Assembly (NCBI GenBank): GCA_900155495.1
Contig: FTLJ01000358.1
Span: 153,980-217,979, forward strand
Origin: Porogramme epimiltina
Taxonomy: Eukaryota > Basidiomycota > Agaricomycetes > Polyporales > Polyporaceae
Length of the DNA stretch: 64,000 nt
Reading direction: 5' to 3'
The notes below the pieces were generated by a model. It ran no database searches, had not been told where the DNA came from, and saw nothing but the letters and a program-made list of their open reading frames with translations. Shown one piece after another: positions 47,385 through 58,449 of this stretch (position 1 is its first letter; each line of letters starts with the position of its first letter). The position numbers and the translations under genes were made by a program.

Positions 47385-49134
47385 CGTAGTGAGTTGGTGG
47401 GGAATACGGTATTAATTAGCAGAGATTCTGCACTCCAAGCTGGTAAATCACGAAGAGTGGGCGATGGTGTCCCCTGAGCGTCGTTCGAGAGCCGTAGACG
47501 AGATAGTAATAACCGTTGTGCCAGACATAATTGAAAGGACCAGAGGACAGGCTACTTCGAAATCCATAGAAGGCCACAGCAGTGGAGACCCCAGTCACCA
47601 AAACCTCTAAAGGAACGGCACGGAGACTTCGACTGGCACCCATTTGTGCAGAGTCCCGCCGTTCTTCTCGAGTTCGGGTCGACATCCGGGGTCGGGGTTT
47701 CAGCGCTAATGACGTGTGATAAAGTTTGAACTCCGCATACTTAGTCATCAAGCCGCCCACTTGCCGGATGGAGCCTTAGCGAGGACGAGACGATGGCCTC
47801 GAGTTACTTCTTGTTAGGATACACCCTAGAACCCTGGGCGGATGCCGTACGTATTAGAGAACGCAGACGTCGGTGTGTGACTTCAGATATGGCTGTGATG
47901 AAATGGCCGCCCCTAGCATTCAACTATTCTCACCTATCTAGTAATTGACGGGCAATAGCCTGCGCAACTCCTCGGAGTACCCTGGAGGCTCCTCGTGGTT
48001 GAAACGGTGCATGGCATGTCTATAATGTCACTGGCCGCCGCCTTATGGACTCTCCTTAACATCTCTCAATAGATACGAGTTTATAGATCTATTTCTGGTA
48101 CGTAGCTGTCTCTATTATTGTAGAATTCGCTGCAAGGTCGTTCGGCGAGTCGCTGGTAGATGCACCGCCCACCGAACAGAATGCTCTGGCTACCAGTATG
48201 TAATACATCTTCCGATCACACTCCACAGGCGTCGTATAGGCTTCCATGGATGGAAGCGTCCTGCGCGCGCCGCGCGGTACTCAATGCTCAATTCTCATGG
48301 CTCGTAGGCAGTTCCCGTTTGACAGCCCCTATTCACCTAGGGTCTGCCGCTTGCGTCGGCGCCCATCTTAACATTAATCATGCGCACGCGCAACCGGTGG
48401 CACCGGAGTCACACAGTGCGGCGCCATCTCCTACTGTGAATTCGAGATGGAGAGCTTCATGTGTACGGGACACCATAGCTAATAATTCGGCCCTTGGGTC
48501 ACTCCGAAAGCGTGATTTAGCACATCGATCTCGACGTATGGATCACGTCGATATCCTTCAACCAATAATCCTTGCATTCTATGTGGAATCGTGGGAGAGC
48601 GTTCATCTCTTCCTTAATGATGCTCCGTGCGGCGGGATTCAAGAATGGGAGGGTGTTTCTGCGCCTCAGTCGCACGCCCCGCGCTTTGTCCGACTTCTAT
48701 ACTGTGCCCCAGTCTCGAACGCATAGGATAGTGCGCCTGTATATTTGTCCTCGAATGGTCACTCACCGAGCCTTGTCCCCTCAAATCCTAACTCTGCCCA
48801 GTCATGGTAACATGAACTTAGGGTGTGCGGCCGATCCCCGATGTCAGCCGCGAGATGGTCAACTTTACGCTTCATTCTGGGTCACTCGGTGATTCATCGA
48901 GAACCTAAGCTACGCAGAAGTATTATTAGCGTCCTTCCCTAAGACCCCGGACGCATATCGGAGCGTCCTATTCGCATCCGCGGCCATCTTGGAAGTCCTG
49001 GTGACGTCCGTCCATTGTGAAACCGCCGCCCTCCTCTCGTATTCCCGGCATTCGTGTGGAGTCGACGCCTCGAGCTCTGCCCACCTTTCACCACCACCCT
49101 CTCTCCCCCTCCCATGTACCAGCCTCTCCTCGCC
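47385..49134. other. 1.75 kb between divergent GMC and MFS-2 genes
   Basis: It must hold both promoters. An open frame of 188 codons at 48160-48726 (+) has no domain, membrane segment or paralogue here and is not called. A 114-codon minus-strand frame at 47416-47760 lies just upstream of the GMC start and is probably leader DNA. I see no repeats. Confidence 0.42.
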
Positions 49135-50729
49135 ATGGAGGAGTTCAAGCCGGGGGGCGCAAACGACCCTTCCGGCACTGCTACAACGCAGTCAGGAACC
49201 CCAGTGGACCCCAAGCCACAAGCTGCCCTACCCCAAGCCCCCCCTGCTTCTGCTCCCTCCCCATTTCCGGATGGCGGGACTGAAGCATGGCTCACAGTTT
49301 TTGGGTCCTTCCTCGCAATGTTCTGCTCGTTTGGACAGCTTAATTCCTTCGGGACCTTTCAAGAATTTTACGGCGAGAATCAACTACAAAACCTATCGCC
49401 TTCAACAATTGCATGGATAGGATCGCTGCAGCTATGGGTGTTCTTCTTTTCTGTGAGCCCCTTAACCCTTGCCAAATTGCTGGGGGAGTATTCGTTAAGT
49501 TGACATCAACATAGGGTGGTTTTATTGGTCGGTTTTTCGATGCATATGGGCCACGACCTATCTTGATCATCGGCTCCCTTGTACTTGTCTTTGGTACAAT
49601 GATGACCAGCATCTCCAACCGATACTATCAGTTTATTCTGGCGCAAGGAATTGTTATTGGAGTCGGAGTGGGAGCTATGTATGTCATCCTTATTGGCTCT
49701 GCCGCCTTGAGAAGCCACTCAGGCTCACTCGGTTTTGTGCTGGGTTTCAGCTTCTACCCCACATTATCAGCTATTTCAACATACTTCCTGAAGCACAGGA
49801 GTATCGCAACAGGCATTGCTCTGTCAGGCTCAGGTATTGGTGGTGTCGCATGGCCCATCATCTACCAGCGGCTCTTTCCGCGCATTGGCTTTGGGTGGAC
49901 AGTTCGCGCAACAGGCTTCATCACAATGGCCCTCTGTGCAGTGGCAATCTTCACGGTTTCCAGCAACATCAAGGCAAAGAGGAAGAGTATGGGATGGCTG
50001 GAGACGAGGTTCTTCCGTGACTCAACGTTCATGCTCGTCGTCATGGCGGGCATCCTCACTTGTCTCGGTGCGTCCCAACGCATCATGAGGTCTCCAGCAC
50101 GAGGACTGACATAAATGGGACAGGATTCTACATCCCGTTCTTCTACATAGTCGACTATGCGACAGCACACGGAATCTCACCTCAAACCGCATTCTATGTC
50201 CTCTCCGTCATGAACGCCGGCGGGGTCCTCGGCCGCTTCGTCCCCCCACTCCTCTCCGACATGTTCGGCTGCTACAACGTCATGTTCCCCTCGGTCTTCC
50301 TCATGGGCCTCCTGACGCTTGTATTTTGGCCTTTCGCGACGACAGTTGCATCCATCATGCTGTTCGCGGCGATATACGGCTTCTTCGCGGGCGCGTTCAA
50401 CGCGCTCATCATCCCATGCGTCGCCGCGATCTCGGACATCCGCGAAATCGGCACGCGCGTCGGGATCCTGTTTTCGATCGTGTCCTTCCCGTGAGTGCCC
50501 CTCGTTCCATCCTATCCCATTCCTACTCTAGATGCTCACCTGGTTTGCTCTGCTCAGAACACTAGCCGGCGGGCCGGCGGCAGGCGCGACCATTCACGGG
50601 ACGGGCAGGGCCCAATTCTTGCGTGCCATCCTCCTCTCCGGCTTCACCATGGTCGCAGGGTCGTTCTTCTACGGGATGGTCGGGCTACGGGTCGCGAGGA
50701 AGAAAGCAGCTCAGAGGAGTGGGGCCTGA
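49135..50729 (+). CDS. MFS transporter, monocarboxylate-transporter-like (copy 2)
   Basis: Paralogue of MFS-1 (21167-22727). I chose the ATG at 49135 because its context CGCCATGG is strong; an in-frame ATG at 49114 would add seven residues. A hydrophilic N-terminus leads to FPDGGTEAWLTVFGSFLAMF. Then come SPSTIAWIGSLQLWVFFFS and, after an intron, GGFIGRFFDAYGPRPILI (the MFS loop 2-3 motif). Later landmarks are SGSGIGGVAWPIIYQRLF, TLVFWPFATTVA and SDIREIGTRVGILFSIVSFP, and the chain ends ARKKAAQRSGA at 50729. Introns lie near 49.45-49.51, 49.68-49.75, 50.07-50.12 and 50.49-50.56 kb. It is intact, with an expected plasma-membrane location. A duplicate carrier beside a duplicated pathway suggests metabolite or organic-acid export, but the cargo is unknown. 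Confidence 0.88.
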
Positions 50730-51557
50730 GAGCATTTCGAGCCATGTCGTTCACCATGTCGTCCCGAGCGTTTGTATCCCAACAGTTCCCATGACGGATT
50801 TTGTGATTGGTACTGTAGTATTTACTTAGCACATAGTGGACAGTATAAATTATGCGACGAATATACCTCAGAGATGTGCCAACGTACGCGTCTTCGCTCG
50901 GCGGTGATGGTGGTAGTAGTGCTGGAGTGCATGCGCAAACGAGGCCTGCGCCGGAATCGAACTCCGCAGTATCTAGCCGATGATGACTAAGCGGCGCGTT
51001 TCAGGCGTAAAGTTGCATCGCGGTCTGCTACCTCACTCCGCTACTCAACACGCTTCTCCGGCTCATTCTATATCAGACCATAGGGCGATGCGGTCAGTCT
51101 GGGTACAAACTGTGGGGTATCTAATCCTGGTGCCCAATCGTAGTAAGTGCCTCTCCCGCAGGCTTTCGTCGCTTCTGCGTGCTCAGACTCTTATTGGCGG
51201 ACATAACAGCGTGGATGAAGCACAGTCACCACCCATGGCGGCCATCTGTCCCAATCGACGTCCCCGCCGTCGATGTCTGTCAACTTAATCCAGCGCTCAT
51301 GGACAGATCCTCTGCGCGTCGCCGAATAGCATACGCGCGCTTCAACTGCACCCTTGTCGACGGTCGTTGACAAGAGTCAACGTTCACCCTACATGGACGA
51401 AGCCCTCATGCTCCGAGAGCCTAAACGAAGGGAATAGCATGATCATGACGTGGTTAGGAAGGGATAAGTAAGTGATGAGAAGACCCTATAAGAGTTCGTG
51501 GCAGATTTTAACTCTCGCTTTCTTCCCAGTTCACTATCGGTTGCCAGCACGAGCACC
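50730..51557. other. Intergenic region between MFS-2 and DUF6534 gene 3
   Basis: No gene is recognised. Around 50943-51015 a minus-strand segment has a tRNA B-box-like sequence (AGTTCGATTCC) and a five-base complementary end pair, but does not fold as a proper tRNA. The right end carries a TATA-like element for the next gene. Confidence 0.45.
51487..51492 (+). promoter_or_regulatory. TATA-like element of DUF6534 gene 3
   Basis: TATAAG in CCCTATAAGAG lies 71 bases before the ATG at 51558. This is resemblance only. Confidence 0.35.
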
Positions 51558-53220
51558 ATGCCACCACGGGAGATTTCAGTCGCCTTGCTGTAAGCCTTTC
51601 TAATAGCAGAAATATTCATGGCGCGATGCTAACTTCTAGTGGCTGCAATAGCGCTGGTCCGCAGGTGAAGAATGTCCCTGCGACATGCTATCCTTTCACG
51701 CTCACTGATGAGCCGCCGCACAGTTCATCGGATTCATGTTCAACTGGGGTCTCCTTGGCGTCCTTTCGCTGCAGTCATGTGAGCATGGCAGAAGTATGTG
51801 ATAATGATCACTTGCGCTAACTCCCCATGATAGTTATCTATTACCTATGGTTTCCTAAAGACAAACGTTTCATGAAGGCTCTCGGTGAGATCTCTCAGCG
51901 TATCATTCCAATTTGTCTGACGGCGCCGGTGCTATACACAGTGTACGGTCTTCTGGCCTTCGAATGGGTTCAAACCGGGCTAGTGACGCAATCTGGGTTC
52001 GAAGCATTCGTTTACGGCTTCGGCGACGTCGGCGGCCTCACACAGTATCATAACACATGGTTCAGCATCACGATCATGTGCCCTCTCGTATCCGGAGTCA
52101 CGCAGACGTTCTTCGCCTGGCGCATTTGGACCCTCGGCCGCTCGAAGATTCTCGCCGCCGCAGTGCTATTCGTAAGCCCCCTCCCCCGCGGTATTCCAGA
52201 AAAACTGCAACTCAAGTAACGCATAGCTCGCTGTTGCCCAGACTGCAGTGGGCGTCGCAGGGGGGATTCTTGTACGCATTTAGTCCAGTGTTATGACAAC
52301 CATGCACGTACTGATATTTTAGCCCTGGATTAGCTCCACGTCGTAAACCCTACCGCAGCAGAGTTCTCAGTGGTAACACCGATTATTTCTGTAGGTCTTT
52401 ATCCTCTACGTACATCCGCGTTGCTCACACCTACGTCGTTCCTCAGACATGGTTAGCCAGCGCTGCAGCAGTAGATATCATTATCGCCTTGGCAATGACC
52501 ATTCTGGTGAGGCGATAATCTGAAAGAAGGAGATATCCTATTCTGACATTCATACTTATGCAGCTGATGCGAGGGAAGAACGGTATAAAGCGGTCCGACG
52601 ATATCATCAACTCGCTGGTCAGGCTTACAATCGAGTCAGGAACGGTCACAGGTATGTCCACATAGGCAAAGTGGAGCTGAGAACTCACACAGAGGTCTTT
52701 CTGTAGCCGTCGTCGCCATTGCAGATGTGGTCTGTTTCACGGCTTTCTCTGTGAGCCCACTCGCCATATGTTTTACCCTGATACGTCGTTTACTTATCTC
52801 TCCCCCTCAGGACACTCCGATACATGAGTGCCCGTGCGTCATGCTCTCCACTTCTTGGTTTCTCAGGTACTGACGTTCGATTTCTCGCTCAGCGCGCTCA
52901 TCCTCTCCAAGATTTACGCCAACACGCTTGTGGCGAGCCTCAACAACCGAGCCGTTATGACACTCTCACACCCACGCCAGGGTGGTACTCGGAGCAGCAA
53001 CAGCAGGCGCACCGACGTCATACTCGACACCGACCCCACCGCCGGTAACTCGTACTCGCTGGCGAGTATGGCATTCAAGACGCGCCAGGATGGGCTAGAA
53101 TCGACGGATACGGCCTCGGCGACGCTGCGCTCGGAGCCTGGTGGCAAGCTTCGCACGGTGGAAGAGAGCGTAAGCAAGTTTGGCGAGGTCTCGGCGCAAA
53201 ACGAGGCGACGTTCGTATAA
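51558..53220 (+). CDS. DUF6534 family multi-pass membrane protein (copy 3)
   Basis: A clear family member. The ATG at 51558 gives MPPREISVALL. The exon near 51.72-51.78 kb encodes FIGFMFNWGLLGVLSLQ, followed by VIYYLWFPKDKRFMKAL, the family's helix 1-2 hallmark. Next is FVYGFGDVGGLTQYHNTWF, then VTQTFFAWRIWTLGRSK. The last large exon (about 52.87-53.22 kb) has FSLSALILSKIYANTLVASL with NNR after it, the family signature, and a Ser/Thr-rich cytoplasmic-like tail of about 90 residues ending NEATFV. Exons between 52.25 and 52.8 kb are short and only partly resolved. It lies between MFS-2 and P450-2. Function is unknown and there is no sign of decay. Confidence 0.78.
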
Positions 53221-54781
53221 TTTGGCACATGGGTCCAGAGCGAGGGCGTCCTACTAGGGTCTGCAGGGATGCTCGAGCGCTGTTCTAAGCCGCTGTTTGA
53301 TTAATGAGCGTTACGCGCATCAGAGATGACCACCGGGTGATGCGGTGGGAGTGCAGGATTGCGGTATTTTTGTGGTTCTCTCATGTTTGAGGTACGCAGT
53401 ACCCACGTGTATGCACAGGAGACTGCGGTCCCTACACGTTACGACGATGTTGTTCTATTTCCTCTCCCACAACAGCCTCACGCACTCGAGAAATCCCGTG
53501 CGTCTCCAGACCGGGTGAGAAGTTCTCCCTGCAGCCGCCAGTACTGCATGACTCCGATTGGAGCAGCTGAGCTCTACATACGTTCAGTTGACTTCTCGTA
53601 GAGACCTGGTACGTATGACTCGTGTCCCGGACCATCCTGTATATCACAGTGAAGATGTGGGAGCATGTCTGGACCGAGTCTCGGTTGCTTTCTAAGTGGG
53701 TAAGCTCACCGCTGGTAGGCGTTCGACTGCCGCGCAACTGCCGTAAAGTGACATCCCGTCAGAATGGAATACAGAAAGTCCATGCGCGCGGACGAGCTAC
53801 GCACTCGGCGGAAATAGAAGAAACAGCCATTATCGTAGCACTGGGGCAGGTCCCCTAGACGTCATCTCCGAATCTGCGTGCACATGTATCTAGTATGCAC
53901 CGAAGTTGGCGTGTGTACCGGGGCGTCTGCAGGAACACCCGTAGGTTTAGTAGTTCGCCATACTCCAACGACCCCTTGATCTCAGAACGCTTTATGGACA
54001 AAGTAGCTGAGTAGCGGAATTAGTACTCGGTTCAGCATCCAACGATCTCATAGGCGCCTAGAAGCATTTTTTGGGGGTGTCGATGAATTCTTTGTGAATG
54101 TTGTCCAGAAATCCCGACACCGGATTCTCACCTCCACCGGGGGTATATCCCCGACGGGGTGCCAGCTACGGTAAAGGGGTGGAGTTGGGGAAATGTTTAG
54201 TAGCCGGAGTGTCGTATTTGGAACGCGCCCATTGGGCGTCTGAGGGACCGGATTCAATGTTCTGCCGGCGGAGTTTGAAAGCCAGTCTTCCGGTCCTTCG
54301 CGAAGTCCGCTCATCTTGTACTTGACCGCCAGGTCTCCGTGAGGGAGAAGTGCGGAGTCCATGTGCCGCCCACGTCAGCTAAAGCAGGACTCTTTTCCGT
54401 CCTAGAATGCTCTGGCGGTGGCAGGGGGGACGATCGGTCACAGTTTCGGTCTGAATTACATTTCGTGGGTACTATTCTTGACTGTTCGATAGTGATCCGT
54501 TGTCTGACTGGTAAATGTAGACTTATAGGAATGTATTGCTAGGAATGTAGCACTAGAAAAAACGCGCGCTGCTTTCATTACTCAACCCTGTTCGCCGATA
54601 TCCGCCATTGCCCCCATGCTATAGGCATGGCCGCGCCCTTCAATCTACTGCTCCTGGCCGTGGTGTCTACGGTGCGATATTCTCGAACCATGTACCCGGA
54701 GTCGTGTTTCTAATATGTTTATTATGCTAGGCTACTCACCAAATCTTTCGCCGGTATGAGACGTACTCGATTGCATGCCAT
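53221..54781. other. 1.56-kb intergenic region upstream of P450-2
   Basis: Only short frames without domains (up to about 104 codons) on both strands. It presumably contains the P450-2 promoter. No repeat or RNA gene was recognised. Confidence 0.45.
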
Positions 54782-56932
54782 ATGGCCCTCCTCTTCTTTC
54801 CGCCTATCCTCCTTGCCTCCCTCTTCACCTCGCGCCCGTCGGAGTTAAGTTGGACTACCGCCAGAACCCTGTTCCACTTTGTCATCGCCCATCTTTTGAC
54901 CCTCTCCGCCCTTGTTCTCACCTATCGCATCTCGCCATTCCACCCACTAGCGCACCATCCAGGTCCGCTCAGATGCAAGTTGTCCAAGTTTTGGATTGGC
55001 TTTCTGTCCCTCGGTGGCCGCTCTCACGAGTACATCAAGCGCCTCCATGAGGAGCACGGGGATGTCGTGCGCATTGGTGAGCACACTTTCCGTTGATTGA
55101 CGAGTGTTTGGTCATTACTAACTGTCTGATGGCGTAGGACCGAATGAGCTATCCATACGAGACCCGTCCGTGATATCGCCTCTCCTGGGCTCTTCAGGGG
55201 CACCCAAAGGGCCTCGTGAGTGTCCTGTGTGCGTGCATATTCGCTGTGAGCGCATGCTGATGGCCTCCTCAGAGTTCCTCGGGAAATTTCTCGATTGCCA
55301 CAGCCAAAGCATGATCGCGCTGCAGGATACGGAGACCCACATCGAACGGCGGCGCCCGTGGCTGCGTGCCTTTGCGCCGAGCGCGGTTAACGAGTACAGA
55401 GAGCTGCTGGGGCGACGGACGCATCAACTTGTGTCACAGTTAGAGAAGCAAAAAGGTGTCGTGCGACTGGACAAGTGGATAGACTATCTCGCGTTAGTTT
55501 TATCACGCTCCGCCTGCATCAGAACCAGCTAATCCTTGGACTGATTACAGATATGACTTCATGTCCGACATGGCGTACGTAGCTTGACGTTCGCGCTTCC
55601 AAGCAGGAATGATTTCGCTGAGTCGCATTACCGTGTTCATTCAGGTTCGGTAGTGGCCCAGAGTTGCTTGAGAATGGAGATGGGAATAACTTTTGGTCAG
55701 TTTTGGTGGAGGCTATACAGTGAGTACCTCGTTCTCAGCCCGCCGCGCGCAATGGCGTAAACCTGACTCCACACCGTCCGTCCGATGTGCTCATACCCGC
55801 CTAATACAGGCTTTCTATGCTGTTTAGCCATGTTCCGTGGCTGGGCGAATACCTCCGCCATATCCCTCCCGTCGTCAGGCCTATGAAGGCTCTCTTGGGA
55901 AGGTGCGCCGACCTCGCAGCACAACGCGTTGGGCGGGGGTCTGAATCGCGGGACCTATTTCACTACCTCGTACGTTCGATACATACCCAGTCCACTGCTT
56001 TACCGTGTACTCCTAACTAATGCCTCCCTCTAGAACTACGAAGACCTTCCGGAGTATCCCCCTCCCCCTGTAAGACAGCTCGTCGACGACGGCATCCTGG
56101 CCATCGTGGCTGGTGCGGATACCGTTGCGAGCGCCCTTACGAGTGTGTTCGCCTGCTTGTTGGCCAGACCAGACATCTACGCGACTCTCGAGGCCGAGAT
56201 TGACCGGTTATTTCCCGAAGGTTCTGACCTGCTGGACACCACGAATCACCGGGAGATGGTGTACCTCAACGCGGCGATGTACGTCGTCCGTGTGTCGCCA
56301 TCCATCCGAGTCAATCAGGCTGATGATATCTGGATGAGCAGAAACGAGAGCTTGAGGCTCTTCCCACCTGTGCCGTCCTGCACGCAACGGCAAGTTCCCC
56401 ATGATGGTCGCAGTATCACGGTCGGCTCGACGTACGTTACCAACTCTCTTCCATTGACTCCAGGCTGATGCATTTTTCTGTTGCTCATAGATGTATCCCT
56501 CCCGGGACATCCTTCTGGGTGCACGCGTATTCGATGCATCGCGACACGCGCAACTTCTATCCCCACACGGAGAGCTTCTGGCCGGAGCGGTGGATGGCAG
56601 AAAGGGTATCCACCGCCTCTACCTCATCTCAAACTGTCAAGCATGCATTGTCGGATCTCGTGCATAATGAGGGTGCATTCTTGCCCTTCTCGTACGGCCC
56701 GATGAACTGCGCAGGAAAGAACCTCGCGATGCTTGAGCTCCGCGTGGTGGTCTGTGCCATTATGCAGAAGTTCAGCGTCCGTCCCGTGGGAGGTGGAGCC
56801 GGGTCTATGTCCGGACAGGAGAGGGATACGTTCGACTTGGATGCATACGACGCCGGATATAGGGACTTCTTTGTCACTGCGCGTTCCCCTGTGTGTGTAG
56901 AGCTCGTTGTACGAGGAGCACCTGCGCCATGA
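54782..56932 (+). CDS. Cytochrome P450 (P450-2)
   Basis: A second microsomal P450, not closely related to P450-1. The ATG at 54782 opens a long hydrophobic N-terminus with about two to three membrane segments (LLFFPPILLASLF; LFHFVIAHLLTLSALVL). The hinge is HHPGP, followed by HEEHGDVVRIGPNELSI. The C-helix region has RRRPWLRAFAP. The I-helix motif is VAGADTVASAL. The K-helix ExxR is in NESLRLFPP, formed across an intron at about 56280-56338. The PERF-type motif is FWPERWM, and the haem loop is FSYGPMNCAGKNLAM with the ligand Cys. The stop ends at 56932. All joins keep frame. The family is not assigned with confidence; a CYP5037-like basidiomycete group is one possibility. It would oxidise a pathway product if it belongs to this cluster, of which it is the outermost plausible member. 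Confidence 0.86.
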
Positions 56933-58449
56933 GCCAAGCGTGGCCTCCCTTCCAGTTCGATTGCGAGGGTCGCAGGATTCCCCGGTGTACATGTCCGTCT
57001 GTCAGTACTTCGCGGAATCCCTAATTATCACAATATTCTGTGTAATTTACATATTCGAATATCACAAGCTCCAATTTTCTCTGTACGTCGTCCGGACCAA
57101 GGCACATATATGGCCTGAACTAGGAGCCGCGTGCACCATGCCAAGGCTGCATACGTTGGCTCGCCTCCGTCGTCACCCTTCTTCTCTTTCACACAAGGCT
57201 TCCTTTGCGTAAAAAATACCCCTTGATGGCGAAGTATATCTGATAGGTCCGTATGTCTCTAAGGAGCGCAACAAGAGCTTAAGCTAATTTTGCATATCTT
57301 TTTCGGGCGAGTTAAGGTGCGCGAAAGTACATATGGAGTCCTTAACCGAGCAGCTGTATATCTGAAGTCCAGGACTCTGTAAATAGTGAGCTCTCCTAGT
57401 TTGATCTGTAGATCTATCAAGAACTCAGACTGCCTAGAGTGCTTATTGCAACCGCACGGAACCAATGAATATCCAATAGCGATGCGTTTCAGACTGCAGA
57501 GAACGTCGTCATAGTCGCGTTAAGTTACGGTGCGTGACTGCCATCGGGCTGTGGTAATGTGCGCCTCATGGGCGATGATCGCTAGCTGGACCCTGATAGT
57601 AAGGTTTCCTCGAAGTTCCGAGGTTGTCAGCCTCGGACCTGCGGACTGCACCGTGTACGTCATGGGGCAGAGAACTCATGAGCATGTGGAAAGATCAAGA
57701 AGACTCATCTCCTACATTTTGGTCGGTACCGTTCGAGCCGGCAACAGCTATCGATGTAAGTTCCCGACCTATGAGCTCCTGCACAGCACAAATTTGGAGG
57801 TGGCACGACGAAGCGGAGCTCCATCGAGAAGTTATCCATAGAATTACGATATCCTTCACAACAAGGAATGATCACGACCTGTCTTCCAACACCCAGCCGC
57901 GCGACCCATGTGGCAGTTGAGGCAGCGTGGGGAGCGTTATGCGTTGCTGTTCACGGGATTCTAGAGGACATCTGTAATCAGGAGGTGGCTCGTGTTCGAA
58001 ACTGACGCAGCTGGAGAGTAATTTTTATATCTGGATCCCTGTTATGATGGGATTAGTAAACTATAGCCATAGGGCTAAATCAGAACATCTCCGTTGGAGG
58101 CCGATTTATTCATGTGGTGTACTTAGGCTTTTGATTTTTTCCTGAGCTACGGTATAGCATGGATCCAAATATGAGATAATCAAGGTAGTGGACTGATGTC
58201 TTTGCACCTAATCAGATTTTCAAAGCAGTTGTAAGACGCCCAGGCTCTGGACTTGCGCAGCCCTTACACTCCATTCTCCGGCGGCAGCGGTGTGTGAGTT
58301 CGGCACATTCACTCCGGAAGCTCAAACGCGCAGGAACGGCTCGCAGCCGTAGAGCTGTGCATCAGAATCAATTCCCGTTACAAAATCTTTATAAGAATCC
58401 CATAGCCAATACGCCATTGCCTTGACTCCCTGGAAAGTCCTCTGCAGCA
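56933..58449. other. 1.5-kb intergenic region between P450-2 and DUF6534 gene 4
   Basis: AT-richer DNA with only short frames on both strands and no domain. The right end has a TATA-like element. Nothing else was seen. Confidence 0.45.
58390..58395 (+). promoter_or_regulatory. TATA-like element of DUF6534 gene 4
   Basis: TATAAG in CTTTATAAGAA lies 60 bases before the ATG at 58450. This is resemblance only. Confidence 0.35.

Noticed and set aside
48160..48726. Open frame of 188 codons (+) upstream of MFS-2.
   Set aside because: No recognisable features; it lies where the GMC and MFS-2 promoters should be.
50943..51015. tRNA-like sequence on the minus strand with a B-box-like AGTTCGATTCC and a complementary five-base end pair.
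   Set aside because: The T-arm and acceptor stems do not pair over their full length, no A box fits and no anticodon arm forms. tRNAscan-SE would settle it.
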